Below, in pieces: positions 28,470 through 36,437 of a stretch of DNA of 64,000 nt (positions within the stretch are counted from its first letter, which is position 1; each line of letters opens with the position of its first letter). The notes beneath the pieces are model-generated. The model had not been told where the DNA came from and made no database searches. It saw only the letters and a program-made list of their open reading frames with translations. The stretch is taken from NCBI RefSeq assembly GCF_002812485.1, contig NZ_CP025003.1, positions 1,364,001-1,428,000 on the forward strand, in the 5' to 3' direction. Source of the stretch: Dickeya fangzhongdai (lineage in GTDB: Bacteria > Pseudomonadota > Gammaproteobacteria > Enterobacterales > Enterobacteriaceae). The position numbers and the translations under genes are program-made.

Positions 28470-28493
28470 GGGGCGCAACGGTTGCTGCGCCCC
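28470..28493 (-). other. Intercistronic hairpin after mglB
   Basis: Perfect eight-base stem GGGGCGCA / TGCGCCCC with an eight-base loop, seven bases after the mglB stop and without a U tract. In periplasmic-binding-protein operons such a structure commonly protects the upstream mRNA end, so that the binding protein is made in excess over the membrane components; that function is inferred here. Confidence 0.65.
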
Positions 28494-28500
28494 GACGAGA

Positions 28501-29496
28501 TTACTTCATGAACTGCGCCAGGTTGTCTTTATCAACCGGCACGTACGGTACGCGTACCACTTTGTTTTCAATCTTGAAGTTGGTGCCTTCGCCAGCCGGT
28601 TTACCCAGCGCCAGGTTTTTCGCCAGATCCAGCGTGGCTTTAGCCTGGTTTTCCGCATCATTCAGCACGGTGCCGGCCAGTGCGCCGGATTTGATCAGCG
28701 ACAGGGCTTCCGGCAGGGCGTCAACGCCGAATACCGGAATGCTGCTCTTGTTATGGGCTTTCAGCGCTTCTACCGCGCCCATCGCCATGGCGTCATTGTT
28801 AGCGATGAGTACTTCAATTTTGTTGGCGTTGGGACCAGACATCCAGGCGTCAACCTTGTCTTTGGCCATTGCGGTATCCCACATTGCGGTATCCATCTGC
28901 AACTGCTGGACTTTCAGCCCTTCTTTGGTCAGGGTGTCTACCACATACTTGGTGCGGGCTTCCGCATCCGGGTGGCCCGGTTCGCCTTTCAACAGGGCGT
29001 ACTGGATAGTGCCGTCTTTGTTCAGATCCCATGACGGGTTGGCTTTCCAGTGTTTGGCGATCAACTGACCCTGAATGATACCGGACTCTTTGGAGTCGGT
29101 GCCGACGTAGTAGGCTTTGTCATAGCTGGCCAGTACTTTGGCGTTCGGTTCTTTGTTAAAGAACACTACCGGCACGTCGGCGGCCTTCGCTTTCTGCACC
29201 ACAATCGCAGCAGCGGCCGGGTCTACCAGGTTGATAGCCAGCGCTTTGACGCCTTTGGCCAGCAGCACGTCCACCTGATCGTTCTGTTTGGACTGGTCGT
29301 TCTGCGAGTCGTTCATCAGCAGGTCGACGCCGCCGATGGCTTTGGCTTCTTTTTCAATGTCCTTGCGCACCATCGACATGAAGTTGTCATCGTATTTGTA
29401 GATGGTGACGCCGATACGGGTATCCGCGGCGTGGGCGGAGGCTCCGAACATCATGCTGGCAACCAGGGCGGTGAGAGTGAAAACCTTCTTATTCAT
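28501..29496 (-). CDS. mglB: Galactose-binding periplasmic protein MglB
   Basis: A 331-residue binding protein for galactose, glucose and methyl-galactosides, feeding MglAC and chemotaxis through Trg. The ATG at 29496 ([23 protein letters not shown]) has GGAG upstream and a normal signal peptide; a longer frame upstream has no support. Family blocks: [55 protein letters not shown] and [12 protein letters not shown]. The calcium loop DLNKDGTIQ lies near residues 155-165. Its promoter region carries a CRP site and a Gal operator. Confidence 0.97.
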   Translation of the reverse strand: MNKKVFTLTALVASMMFGASAHAADTRIGVTIYKYDDNFMSMVRKDIEKEAKAIGGVDLLMNDSQNDQSKQNDQVDVLLAKGVKALAINLVDPAAAAIVVQKAKAADVPVVFFNKEPNAKVLASYDKAYYVGTDSKESGIIQGQLIAKHWKANPSWDLNKDGTIQYALLKGEPGHPDAEARTKYVVDTLTKEGLKVQQLQMDTAMWDTAMAKDKVDAWMSGPNANKIEVLIANNDAMAMGAVEALKAHNKSSIPVFGVDALPEALSLIKSGALAGTVLNDAENQAKATLDLAKNLALGKPAGEGTNFKIENKVVRVPYVPVDKDNLAQFMK

Positions 29497-29858
29497 GATA
29501 TCTCCGGGTTTATGCAGGGTAGTTCTCAGTCCGGCCGCACGACTCGGGGTAGACGTAGCGCGGCTGTCAGTTAGTAAGCGTCGGCGTAGCATGGTCATGC
29601 CGGGCTGACGGTTTTGCGGGCATGGCCCGCTTAAAGCCTGACTTCCCTGTTTTCAGATGGTACCGACTCTGTTGGCTGGCGACCGTCTGGCAATGCGTCC
29701 TGAAACCGATGCGTCCTGAAACCGATGTATTCTTAAACAACAGTGTGAACGTTTCCGTCATTGTGGCGGTTAACGGTTCAACAGACAGGATGGCCGTGTT
29801 ACAAGGCGCCTGTTCTCCGCAGTACGCCCTCATCATAGAGAGCGTAATGTTAATTAAC
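29497..29858 (-). other. Long untranslated leader and promoter region of mglB
   Basis: No gene is visible in the 432 bases between mglB and galS. A -10 box TATGAT lies at 29837-29832, and a start near 29825 would put the CRP site at the class II position (-41.5). That leaves a 5' leader of about 330 bases. It contains a GC hairpin (GCGGGC-ATG-GCCCGC, 29616-29630) and a 16-bp tandem duplication (29693-29724). No riboswitch class was recognised. Confidence 0.6.
29693..29724. repeat. 16-bp perfect tandem duplication in the mglB leader
   Basis: ATGCGTCCTGAAACCG occurs twice in direct tandem, followed by ATG of a third copy. It lies inside the proposed untranslated leader of mglB. Confidence 0.9.
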
Positions 29859-29874
29859 TGTGAATTTACTCACA
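29859..29874 (-). promoter_or_regulatory. CRP-binding site of the mgl promoter
   Basis: TGTGA-ATTTAC-TCACA, a perfect match to both half-sites of the CRP consensus with the correct six-base spacing. It is centred about 41.5 bases upstream of the start predicted from the TATGAT box. Confidence 0.93.
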
Positions 29875-29876
29875 GA

Positions 29877-29892
29877 TTGAAAGCGGTTACAT
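29877..29892 (-). promoter_or_regulatory. GalS/GalR operator of the mgl promoter
   Basis: TTGAAAGCGGTTACAT matches the Gal operator consensus GTGKAANCGNTTNCAC at nearly all defined positions. It is adjacent to the CRP site and shares a 14-base core with the operator upstream of galS. Confidence 0.88.
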
Positions 29893-29928
29893 GGATGATT
29901 TGAATGAATTAGTGACCGTCTCCACATT

Positions 29929-30927
29929 TTACCGGGGAGCCACCGAATGCCGCCGTACCAGCGTCGGCATGAAACAGTGCCGGGCGGTGGGGTCCAGCAG
30001 CCCGGCCGCGCCTTTTAGCGCCAGTTCTGTGGCGATTTTCGCCATAGAAACAATAGGGTAGCGGATGGTCGTCAGGCGCGGGTCGGTATAGCGGGAAATC
30101 GGGATATCATCGAAACCGACCACCGAAAACCGCTCCGGCACCGGGATGCCGTTATCTTTCAGCGCCATCAGCGCGCCGGCCGCCATGCCGTCGTTGTAGG
30201 CGAACACCGCCGTCAGTTGCTGGTTGCGTCCCAGCAGTTCCACCATGGCCGCTTCGCCGCCCTGCAGGTCCGGCTCGCCGCTGGCGATCCACTCATCGGG
30301 CGGCTCGATGCCCTGTTCCTGCAGCGCCTGTCGCCAGCCGGTAAGGCGTTCCGTCACGTCCTCTATCGGGTGGCTGGAGCGAAGATAACCGATGCGCTGA
30401 TGCCCCTGCTGCAACAACATGCGGGTCGCCATCATCGCGCCGCTGACGTTGTCGAGACAGACGCAGCGGTGCGGGTAGTCCGGCAGCAGCCGGTTGATCA
30501 GCACCATACCGGGCACCTGCTCCATGAATTCCGCCAGTTCCTCGTCGGATAAAGCTTTGGCATGCACGATCAGCGCGTTGCAGCGCTGACGGATTAGCAC
30601 TTCGATGGCGTGCCGTTCCTTTTCTTCCTGATGATAGGAGTTGTTAATCAGTACATGTTTTTGCAGGCGCTGCGCCACGGTGTCCACCGCCTTGACCATG
30701 GCACCGAAGAACGGGTCCGACACGTCCATCACCACTACGCCGATGGTGTCGCTGACCTGTGAAGCCAACGCCTGCGCATTGGCGTTGGGGCGGTAGCCCA
30801 ACTGCTCGACCGTCTGCAGGACCAGATCGCGCGTCTGTTGGGTGACCGCGCTGCTGTTATTGAGCACGCGGGAAACGGTGGCGATGGAAACGCCCGCCTG
30901 GCGCGCGACATCACGGATGGTAATCAT
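29929..30927 (-). CDS. galS: Galactose-responsive repressor GalS
   Basis: LacI/GalR-family repressor of 332 residues. The helix-turn-helix is at the N-terminus ([23 protein letters not shown], split by the turn near residue 15), followed by the hinge [12 protein letters not shown] and a periplasmic-binding-protein-like sugar domain. Blocks such as [36 protein letters not shown] and [14 protein letters not shown] match E. coli GalS. The ATG at 30927 has GGTGAG upstream; an in-frame TTG one codon earlier is also possible. It is encoded just upstream of mglBAC, as in E. coli, and its own promoter has a Gal operator, implying autoregulation. Confidence 0.95.
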   Translation of the reverse strand: MITIRDVARQAGVSIATVSRVLNNSSAVTQQTRDLVLQTVEQLGYRPNANAQALASQVSDTIGVVVMDVSDPFFGAMVKAVDTVAQRLQKHVLINNSYHQEEKERHAIEVLIRQRCNALIVHAKALSDEELAEFMEQVPGMVLINRLLPDYPHRCVCLDNVSGAMMATRMLLQQGHQRIGYLRSSHPIEDVTERLTGWRQALQEQGIEPPDEWIASGEPDLQGGEAAMVELLGRNQQLTAVFAYNDGMAAGALMALKDNGIPVPERFSVVGFDDIPISRYTDPRLTTIRYPIVSMAKIATELALKGAAGLLDPTARHCFMPTLVRRHSVAPR

Positions 30928-31036
30928 CAATACTCACCACAGAGGAAAAAGTTCATGAGGGCGACCCCGACACTCAAGCTGTCCGGGCATATTCTGTCAG
31001 GCGTTATGGAGAGACTGCGTGAGTCAGGTCACAGTG

Positions 31037-31052
31037 ATGAAAGCGGTTACAT
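31037..31052 (-). promoter_or_regulatory. Gal operator upstream of galS
   Basis: ATGAAAGCGGTTACAT, sharing the TGAAAGCGGTTACAT core with the mgl operator, 110 bases before the galS start. Supports autorepression of galS. Confidence 0.85.
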
Positions 31053-31068
31053 ACAATTCTGTAACCTT

Positions 31069-31084
31069 TGTGACGAAGGTCATT
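31069..31084 (-). promoter_or_regulatory. CRP-like site upstream of galS
   Basis: TGTGA-CGAAGG-TCATT: one perfect half-site and one with three of five matches, spaced correctly, next to the galS Gal operator. The pairing mirrors that at mglB. Confidence 0.7.
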
Positions 31085-31142
31085 ATCCGGGAGAAAAGAC
31101 GGCGGCCGGGCGTGGCGACGCTCGCCGGAGAGTATCACTTAG

Positions 31143-31170
31143 AAAAACGCCCCGGCAAAGCGCCAGGGCG
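31143..31170 (-). terminator. Rho-independent terminator of purMN
   Basis: Stem CGCCCTGGC / GCCGGGGCG on the minus strand (one G-U pair), then TTTTTC, 19 bases after the purN stop. Confidence 0.9.
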
Positions 31171-31188
31171 AGTAAGGAAGGCGTCGGC

Positions 31189-31827
31189 TTACTCGGCGGC
31201 GTAACCGCTGGCCGGAATCACGTCGCCGTCCAGCCAGGCCTGATTGTCGCGCAACGCCAGCCGTCCGGCCAGAAACCAGCCCACCACCAACGGGTAGATG
31301 CTGTGTTCCTGCGTTTGTACCCGTTCCTGCACGTCCTGCTCGGTATCGCCCGGGAAAACCGGTACTCTGGCCTGCAGGATCACCGGGCCGCCGTCCAGCT
31401 CTTCGGTCACGAAATGCACCGAGGTGCCGTGCTCGCCGTCGCCGTTTTCCAGCGCTTTACGATGGGTGTGCAGACCGGGGTATTTCGGCAGCAGCGACGG
31501 ATGGATATTCAGCATTTTGCCGAGGAAACGCGCCACGAATCCGGCGCTGAGGATACGCATGTATCCGGCCAGCACCACTACGTCCGGCTGATATTTCTCG
31601 ATTTCGGCTGCCAGCGCGTCATCGAAATCGGCGCGGCTGGCGTAATCGCCCGGCAACAGCGCGTGGGCGGCGATGCCGGCGTCACGCGCTCGTTCCAGAC
31701 CGAAAGCCTCTGGATTGTTACTGAATACTGCGGTGATTCGCCCTGTGATGCGGCCGCTCTGACAGGCGTCGATCAACGCCTGCAGATTGCTTCCCTGACC
31801 TGAAATCAGGACAACGATGTTTTTCAT
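31189..31827 (-). CDS. purN: Phosphoribosylglycinamide formyltransferase PurN
   Basis: Adds the formyl group of 10-formyl-tetrahydrofolate to GAR in purine synthesis. The ATG at 31827 overlaps the purM stop (TGATG) and gives 212 residues, the E. coli length; a GTG one codon earlier is possible. Motifs: VLISGQGSNLQALIDAC (phosphate loop), VVLAGYMRIL, the catalytic N-H-D set in NIHPSLLPKYPGLHTH and HFVTEELDGGPVI. Co-transcribed with purM from a PurR-controlled promoter. Confidence 0.97.
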   Translation of the reverse strand: MKNIVVLISGQGSNLQALIDACQSGRITGRITAVFSNNPEAFGLERARDAGIAAHALLPGDYASRADFDDALAAEIEKYQPDVVVLAGYMRILSAGFVARFLGKMLNIHPSLLPKYPGLHTHRKALENGDGEHGTSVHFVTEELDGGPVILQARVPVFPGDTEQDVQERVQTQEHSIYPLVVGWFLAGRLALRDNQAWLDGDVIPASGYAAE

Positions 31828-32864
31828 CACTGAATAACCACTGTCTCTCCGCCATTGGTACGGGTAATCACGCCGATGCTCCAGGCGGTTTCGCCGTTGG
31901 CGTTGAGGTGGGCGATGGCCTGCTCCGCCTGATCCGCCGGCAGGGCGATAATCATGCCGACGCCGCAGTTAAAGGTGCGGTACATTTCATGACGGCTGAC
32001 GTTGCCGCTCTGCTGCAGCCATTCGAATACTGCCGGCCACTGCCAGCTGGATTCGTCGATGGTCGCCTGCATGCCTTCCGGCAGCACGCGCGGGATGTTT
32101 TCCCAGAAGCCGCCGCCGGTCAGGTGGGAGATGGCGTGTACGTCTACGTTTTCGATCAACGACAGCACCGATTTGACGTAGATTTTGGTCGGGGCCAGCA
32201 GATGGTCGGCCAGCGGTTTGCCGTCCAACTGAACCTGTTCCGGGTTGGCGCCGCTCACTTCGAGGATCTTGCGGATCAGCGAGTAGCCGTTGGAGTGCGG
32301 GCCGCTGGACGCCAGTGCGATCAGCGCGTCGCCTTCACGTACTTTGCTGCCGTCGATGATATCGGCTTTTTCCACTACGCCGACGCAGAAGCCGGCCACA
32401 TCATAGTCGTCGCCGTGGTACATGCCGGGCATTTCGGCGGTTTCACCGCCAACCAGCGCGCAACCAGACTGTTTGCAGCCTTCGGCGATACCGGTGATAA
32501 CACGGGCCGCGGTGTCCACGTCCAGCTTGCCGGTGGCGTAATAGTCAAGGAAGAACAGCGGCTCGGCGCCCTGTACCACCAGATCGTTGACGCACATCGC
32601 CACCAGGTCGATACCAATCGTATCGTGACGCTGCAGGTCCATCGCCAGACGCAGCTTGGTGCCGACACCGTCCGTACCGGAAACCAGCACCGGTTCGCGG
32701 TATTTTTGCGGTAAGGCGCACAGGGCACCGAAACCGCCCAATCCACCCATGACTTCCGGGCGACGGGTCTGTTTCACTACACCTTTGATACGGTCTACCA
32801 ATGCATTGCCAGCATCAATATCCACGCCTGCGTCTTTATAGCTGAGAGAGGTTTTATCGGTCAC
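31827..32864 (-). CDS. purM: Phosphoribosylformylglycinamidine cyclo-ligase PurM
   Basis: AIR synthetase, fifth step of purine synthesis. Start chosen as GTG at 32864 ([19 protein letters not shown]), which has GGGGA eight bases upstream and gives 345 residues, as in E. coli; a GTG five codons earlier lacks a ribosome-binding site. Blocks: [49 protein letters not shown] (two adjacent motifs), [11 protein letters not shown] and [16 protein letters not shown]. First gene of purMN; divergent from upp. Confidence 0.97.
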   Translation of the reverse strand: MTDKTSLSYKDAGVDIDAGNALVDRIKGVVKQTRRPEVMGGLGGFGALCALPQKYREPVLVSGTDGVGTKLRLAMDLQRHDTIGIDLVAMCVNDLVVQGAEPLFFLDYYATGKLDVDTAARVITGIAEGCKQSGCALVGGETAEMPGMYHGDDYDVAGFCVGVVEKADIIDGSKVREGDALIALASSGPHSNGYSLIRKILEVSGANPEQVQLDGKPLADHLLAPTKIYVKSVLSLIENVDVHAISHLTGGGFWENIPRVLPEGMQATIDESSWQWPAVFEWLQQSGNVSRHEMYRTFNCGVGMIIALPADQAEQAIAHLNANGETAWSIGVITRTNGGETVVIQ

Positions 32865-32928
32865 TGCGGAAGTCCCCACGGAGGTTACGATTGGTTTAAA
32901 AAATGGAGCGCGCTAATTCTAACAGCGT

Positions 32929-32944
32929 AAGCAAACGTTTGCGA
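32929..32944. promoter_or_regulatory. PurR operator upstream of purM
   Basis: AAGCAAACGTTTGCGA contains the perfect 12-base palindrome GCAAACGTTTGC, the PurR core (consensus ACGCAAACGTTTTCGT type). It lies 65 bases upstream of the purM start in the space shared with the divergent upp, about 190 bases from upp. Confidence 0.93.
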
Positions 32945-33136
32945 GTAGTGTCTTTGCGGCGTGACGGTTTCGGCAGGCCGGTATGAAGACTACCGTCGGC
33001 GGGTGTGCGGATCGGCTGGCGGTAATTTCCGTTTCGGCTTGATTTGGATCAGACTTGAATCTATGGCGTACATTCGAAAAAGCGGTATAATCCCGCGATT
33101 TTTTTGGCCGTCCACTGCCGATGGGGAGAAAGAGTA

Positions 33137-33763
33137 ATGAAAATCGTCGAGGTGAAACACCCGCTCGTCAAACATAAACTGGGTCTGATGCGCGAGCACG
33201 ATGTCAGTACCAAGCGTTTCCGTGAACTGGCGTCTGAAGTCGGCAGTTTGCTGACCTACGAAGCCACCGCCGATCTGGCGACGGAAAAGGTGACCATCGA
33301 AGGCTGGTGCGGCCCGGTCGAAGTCGACCAAATTAAAGGTAAGAAAATTACCGTAGTGCCCATTCTGCGCGCCGGTCTCGGCATGATGGAAGGGGTGCTG
33401 GAAAACGTGCCCAGCGCGCGCATCAGCGTGGTGGGGATGTACCGCGACGAACAGACGCTGGAACCGGTGCCTTATTTTCAGAAACTGGCTTCCAATATCG
33501 ATGAGCGCATGGCGCTGGTAGTGGACCCGATGCTGGCGACCGGCGGCTCGATGATCGCCACTATCGATCTGCTGAAAAAAGCCGGCTGCCGCAGCATCAA
33601 GGTGCTGGTGCTGGTAGCGGCGCCGGAAGGGATCGCCGCGCTGGAGAAAGCGCACCCGGATGTGGAGCTGTACACCGCCTCGATTGACAAGGGCCTAAAC
33701 GAACACGGCTACATCATGCCGGGCCTGGGCGATGCGGGCGACAAACTGTTTGGTACCAAATGA
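33137..33763 (+). CDS. upp: Uracil phosphoribosyltransferase Upp
   Basis: Salvages uracil with PRPP to give UMP. The ATG at 33137 ([19 protein letters not shown]) after GGGAGAAAGAG gives 208 residues, the E. coli length. Motifs: [17 protein letters not shown], the PRPP loop [19 protein letters not shown] and [17 protein letters not shown] at the C-terminus. uraA lies downstream but a strong terminator intervenes. Confidence 0.98.
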   Translation: MKIVEVKHPLVKHKLGLMREHDVSTKRFRELASEVGSLLTYEATADLATEKVTIEGWCGPVEVDQIKGKKITVVPILRAGLGMMEGVLENVPSARISVVGMYRDEQTLEPVPYFQKLASNIDERMALVVDPMLATGGSMIATIDLLKKAGCRSIKVLVLVAAPEGIAALEKAHPDVELYTASIDKGLNEHGYIMPGLGDAGDKLFGTK

Positions 33764-33768
33764 TATTC

Positions 33769-33795
33769 AGCCGACTGCAGAGTCGGCTTTTTTTT
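33769..33795 (+). terminator. Rho-independent terminator after upp
   Basis: Perfect stem AGCCGACT / AGTCGGCT, loop GCAG, then eight T. It lies three bases after the upp stop, so upp and uraA are at least partly uncoupled, or linked by read-through. Confidence 0.95.
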
Positions 33796-33867
33796 GCGTA
33801 CGCTACGGCCCGCTCCTGACGTGACGGGGTGTTCTTGCGCATACCACGGATGGCGACATTTTTTCTG

Positions 33868-33917
33868 CGCCGGTGTGTGCCGGCGCTGAACTTTCTGCCG
33901 GGTCCCCCGGTATTTTT
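33868..33917 (+). other. Two hairpins in the uraA leader
   Basis: GCGCCGG-TGTGTG-CCGGCGC (33868-33887), then CCGGG-TCC-CCCGG followed by TATTTTT (33898-33917), which looks like a small terminator placed 27 bases before the uraA start. An attenuation role is possible but unproven. Confidence 0.4.
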
Positions 33918-33943
33918 CAGTCTGAGACACAGAGGAAAACAAG

Positions 33944-35233
33944 ATGACTCGTCGCGCCATCGGCGTCAGTGAACGCCCCCCGCTGTTGCAAACCATACCG
34001 CTGAGTTTCCAGCATCTGTTCGCCATGTTTGGCGCCACCGTGCTGGTGCCGATTCTGTTCAAGGTCAACCCGGCGACCGTGTTGTTGTTCAACGGCATCG
34101 GCACGCTGCTTTATCTGTTTATCTGTAGAGGCAAGATTCCGGCCTATCTCGGTTCCAGCTTTGCCTTTATTTCTCCGGTATTGCTGTTGTTGCCGCTGGG
34201 CTATGAAGTGGCGCTGGGCGGCTTTATTCTGTGCGGCGTGCTGTTTTGTCTGGTGGCGTTGCTGGTGAAAAAAGCCGGGACCGGCTGGCTGAATGTGATT
34301 TTCCCGCCGGCGGCGATGGGCGCGATTGTCGCGGTGATCGGTCTGGAGCTGGCGGGCGTGGCGGCGAACATGGCTGGGTTGTCGCCGGCCGCCGGCACGG
34401 ACGTGGACAGTAAAACCGTCACCATTTCGCTGGTGACGCTGGGAGTAACCATACTGGGATCCGTGCTGTTTCGCGGTTTTCTGGCTATCATCCCGATCCT
34501 GATCGGCGTATTGGTGGGGTATGCGCTCTCCTTCGTCATGGGGGTGGTGGATCTGACGCCGATCGCCCAGGCTCACTGGTTCGCGCTGCCGACATTCTAC
34601 ACGCCGCGTTTTGAGTGGGTGGCGATGCTGACGGTGCTGCCTGCCGCGCTGGTGGTGATTGCCGAGCACATTGGTCATCTGGTGGTGACCGCCAATATCG
34701 TGAAAAAAGATCTGGTGCGCGACCCGGGTCTGCACCGCTCTCTGTTTGCCAACGGCGTGTCCACCATACTGTCCGGTTTCTTTGGCTCCACACCGAATAC
34801 CACCTATGGCGAGAACATCGGCGTGCTGGCGATCACCAAGGTTTACAGCACCTGGGTCATTGGCGGTGCGGCGGTGCTCGCGATTCTGCTTTCCTGCGTG
34901 GGTAAACTGGCCGCCGCGATTCAGGCGGTGCCGGTGCCGGTGATGGGCGGCGTGTCGCTGCTGCTGTACGGCGTTATCGGCGCGTCCGGTATCCGGGTGC
35001 TGATCGAATCCAAGGTGGATTACAACAAGGCGCAGAATCTGATTCTGACCTCGGTGATCCTGATCATCGGCGTCAGCGGCGCGAAAATCCATCTGGGCGC
35101 CGTAGAGCTGAAAGGCATGGCGCTGGCAACCGTGGTGGGCGTGTTCCTGAGCCTGTTGTTTCGCGTCATCAGCGTGTTCCGTAAGGAAGAAGAGGTGATT
35201 GACGAGACGGACGACAAGGCTTCCGCACAGTAA
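33944..35233 (+). CDS. uraA: Uracil:proton symporter UraA
   Basis: A 429-residue inner-membrane transporter of the nucleobase-cation symporter 2 family, expected to have 14 helices. Family features: FQHLFAMFGATVLVP, the short-strand region AYLGSSFAFISP, AEHIGHL with the uracil-contact glutamate and histidine near residue 240-246, and GSTPNTTYGENIGV with the second substrate glutamate near residue 290. AGAGGA precedes the ATG. Functionally paired with upp: import, then phosphoribosylation. Confidence 0.97.
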   Translation: MTRRAIGVSERPPLLQTIPLSFQHLFAMFGATVLVPILFKVNPATVLLFNGIGTLLYLFICRGKIPAYLGSSFAFISPVLLLLPLGYEVALGGFILCGVLFCLVALLVKKAGTGWLNVIFPPAAMGAIVAVIGLELAGVAANMAGLSPAAGTDVDSKTVTISLVTLGVTILGSVLFRGFLAIIPILIGVLVGYALSFVMGVVDLTPIAQAHWFALPTFYTPRFEWVAMLTVLPAALVVIAEHIGHLVVTANIVKKDLVRDPGLHRSLFANGVSTILSGFFGSTPNTTYGENIGVLAITKVYSTWVIGGAAVLAILLSCVGKLAAAIQAVPVPVMGGVSLLLYGVIGASGIRVLIESKVDYNKAQNLILTSVILIIGVSGAKIHLGAVELKGMALATVVGVFLSLLFRVISVFRKEEEVIDETDDKASAQ

Positions 35234-35354
35234 TCTCGTGGCCCGCCGGTGCGCTGGCGGGCTATGCGGCGAAGCGGCCGGTTGACGGTTCAATCGCAAA
35301 AGGTTTCTATGCTAAACTTGACCCGTTTTCCTGCCTGTTTGGTTTGAGGTGCTT

Positions 35355-36056
35355 CTGAACACTCCGGCACAGTTATCATTGCCACTCTATTTACCCGATG
35401 ACGAAACTTTTGCCAGTTTCTATCCGGGAGAAAACACGTCTCTGCTGGCCGCTATCCACACGACGCTGGATCAGGAACATGGCAGCTATATCTATTTCTG
35501 GTCGCGCGAAGGCGGCGGGCGTAGCCACCTGTTGCATGCCGCTTGCGCGGAATTATCCCGCCTCGGTCGTGCGGTCGGCTATGTGCCGCTGGATAAACGC
35601 GCCTATTTTGTTCCGGACGTGCTGGAAGGAATGGAGCAACTGGCGCTGGTCTGCATCGACAATATCGAGTCGATTGCCGGCGACGAGGCGTGGGAAATGG
35701 CGATGTTCAATCTGTATAACCGCATTCAGGAAGGCGGGCGCACCCGGCTGTTGATTACCGGCGATCGTCCGCCGCGCCAGATCAATCTGCAACTGGCGGA
35801 TCTGGCGTCCCGTCTCGACTGGGGGCAGATCTACCGCTTGCAGCCGCTGTCGGATGAAGAGAAAGGCGAGGCGCTGCAGTTGCGCGCCCGGCTGCGCGGT
35901 TTTGAACTGCCGGAAGACGTCAGCCGTTTTCTGCTTAAACGACTGGATCGGGAGATGCGCACGCTGTTCATGACGCTGGATCAACTGGATCATGCTTCCA
36001 TTACCGCCCAGCGTAAGCTGACGATTCCTTTCGTCAAAGAGATTCTCGGACTGTGA
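35355..36056 (+). CDS. hda: DnaA inactivator Hda
   Basis: AAA+ protein that, with the beta clamp, stimulates DnaA-ATP hydrolysis to prevent re-initiation. The N-terminal clamp-binding motif QLSLPL is at residues 5-10. The sequence from [22 protein letters not shown] onward closely follows E. coli Hda, with sensor region GDRPPRQ and C-terminal [12 protein letters not shown]. No ATG or TTG fits the start. CTG at 35355 lies five bases after GAGG (35346-35349) and corresponds to the CTG start reported for E. coli hda. GTG at 35349 is an alternative but would itself overlap the ribosome-binding site. A weak start fits the need for low Hda levels. Confidence 0.94.
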   Translation: MNTPAQLSLPLYLPDDETFASFYPGENTSLLAAIHTTLDQEHGSYIYFWSREGGGRSHLLHAACAELSRLGRAVGYVPLDKRAYFVPDVLEGMEQLALVCIDNIESIAGDEAWEMAMFNLYNRIQEGGRTRLLITGDRPPRQINLQLADLASRLDWGQIYRLQPLSDEEKGEALQLRARLRGFELPEDVSRFLLKRLDREMRTLFMTLDQLDHASITAQRKLTIPFVKEILGL

Positions 36057-36065
36057 CGCTTTCCG

Positions 36066-36422
36066 TCACAGAATATCCAGCACCTGCTCCGGCGGTCGGC
36101 CGAGCTTAGCCTTGTCGTTGGCGACCACGATCGGACGTTCAATCAGTTTGGGGTGGTCCGCCAGCGCCTGAATCAGTTGCGCTTCCGTCAGGCTGTCGTC
36201 GGCCAGATTTAACTCACGGTACAGATCTTCTTTACGGCGCATCAGTGCGCGTGCGCTGGCGAATCCCAGTTGTTTGAGCAGCTTACCGAGTGCGGCGGCA
36301 TCCGGCGGCGTGTCCAGATACAGCACCACTTCCGGTTCGATGCCTTGTTGCTGCAGCAACGCCAGGGTTTCGCGGCTCTTGGAGCAGCGGGGATTATGAT
36401 AAATGGTCACCGGTTTAGTCAT
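36066..36422 (-). CDS. yfgD: ArsC/Spx-family protein YfgD
   Basis: A 118-residue thioredoxin-fold protein of the arsenate-reductase (glutaredoxin-dependent) family. The catalytic cysteine is in YHNPRCSKSRETLALL near residue 13, and the family arginine-containing segment ALMRRKEDLYRELNL and the C-terminal RPIVV are present. True arsenate reduction is uncertain because no ars genes are nearby. It lies between convergent hda and bepA, the same order as E. coli. Confidence 0.93.
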   Translation of the reverse strand: MTKPVTIYHNPRCSKSRETLALLQQQGIEPEVVLYLDTPPDAAALGKLLKQLGFASARALMRRKEDLYRELNLADDSLTEAQLIQALADHPKLIERPIVVANDKAKLGRPPEQVLDIL

Positions 36423-36437
36423 TCAACTCACCTTTTT

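Noticed and set aside
29616..29630. Hairpin in the mglB leader as galS terminator
   Set aside because: No U tract on the minus strand, and it lies downstream of the mgl promoter, more than 290 bases from galS.
34201..34539. Other minus- and plus-strand frames inside conserved genes, for example within menD, menH, mglA and dacA
   Set aside because: All are shadows of conserved genes in other frames, without initiation signals or domains.
33917..35299. Long minus-strand reading frame (460 codons) opposite uraA
   Set aside because: It is antisense to an unmistakable uraA, is rich in H, Q and R with no recognisable domain, and arises from high-GC third-position bias.
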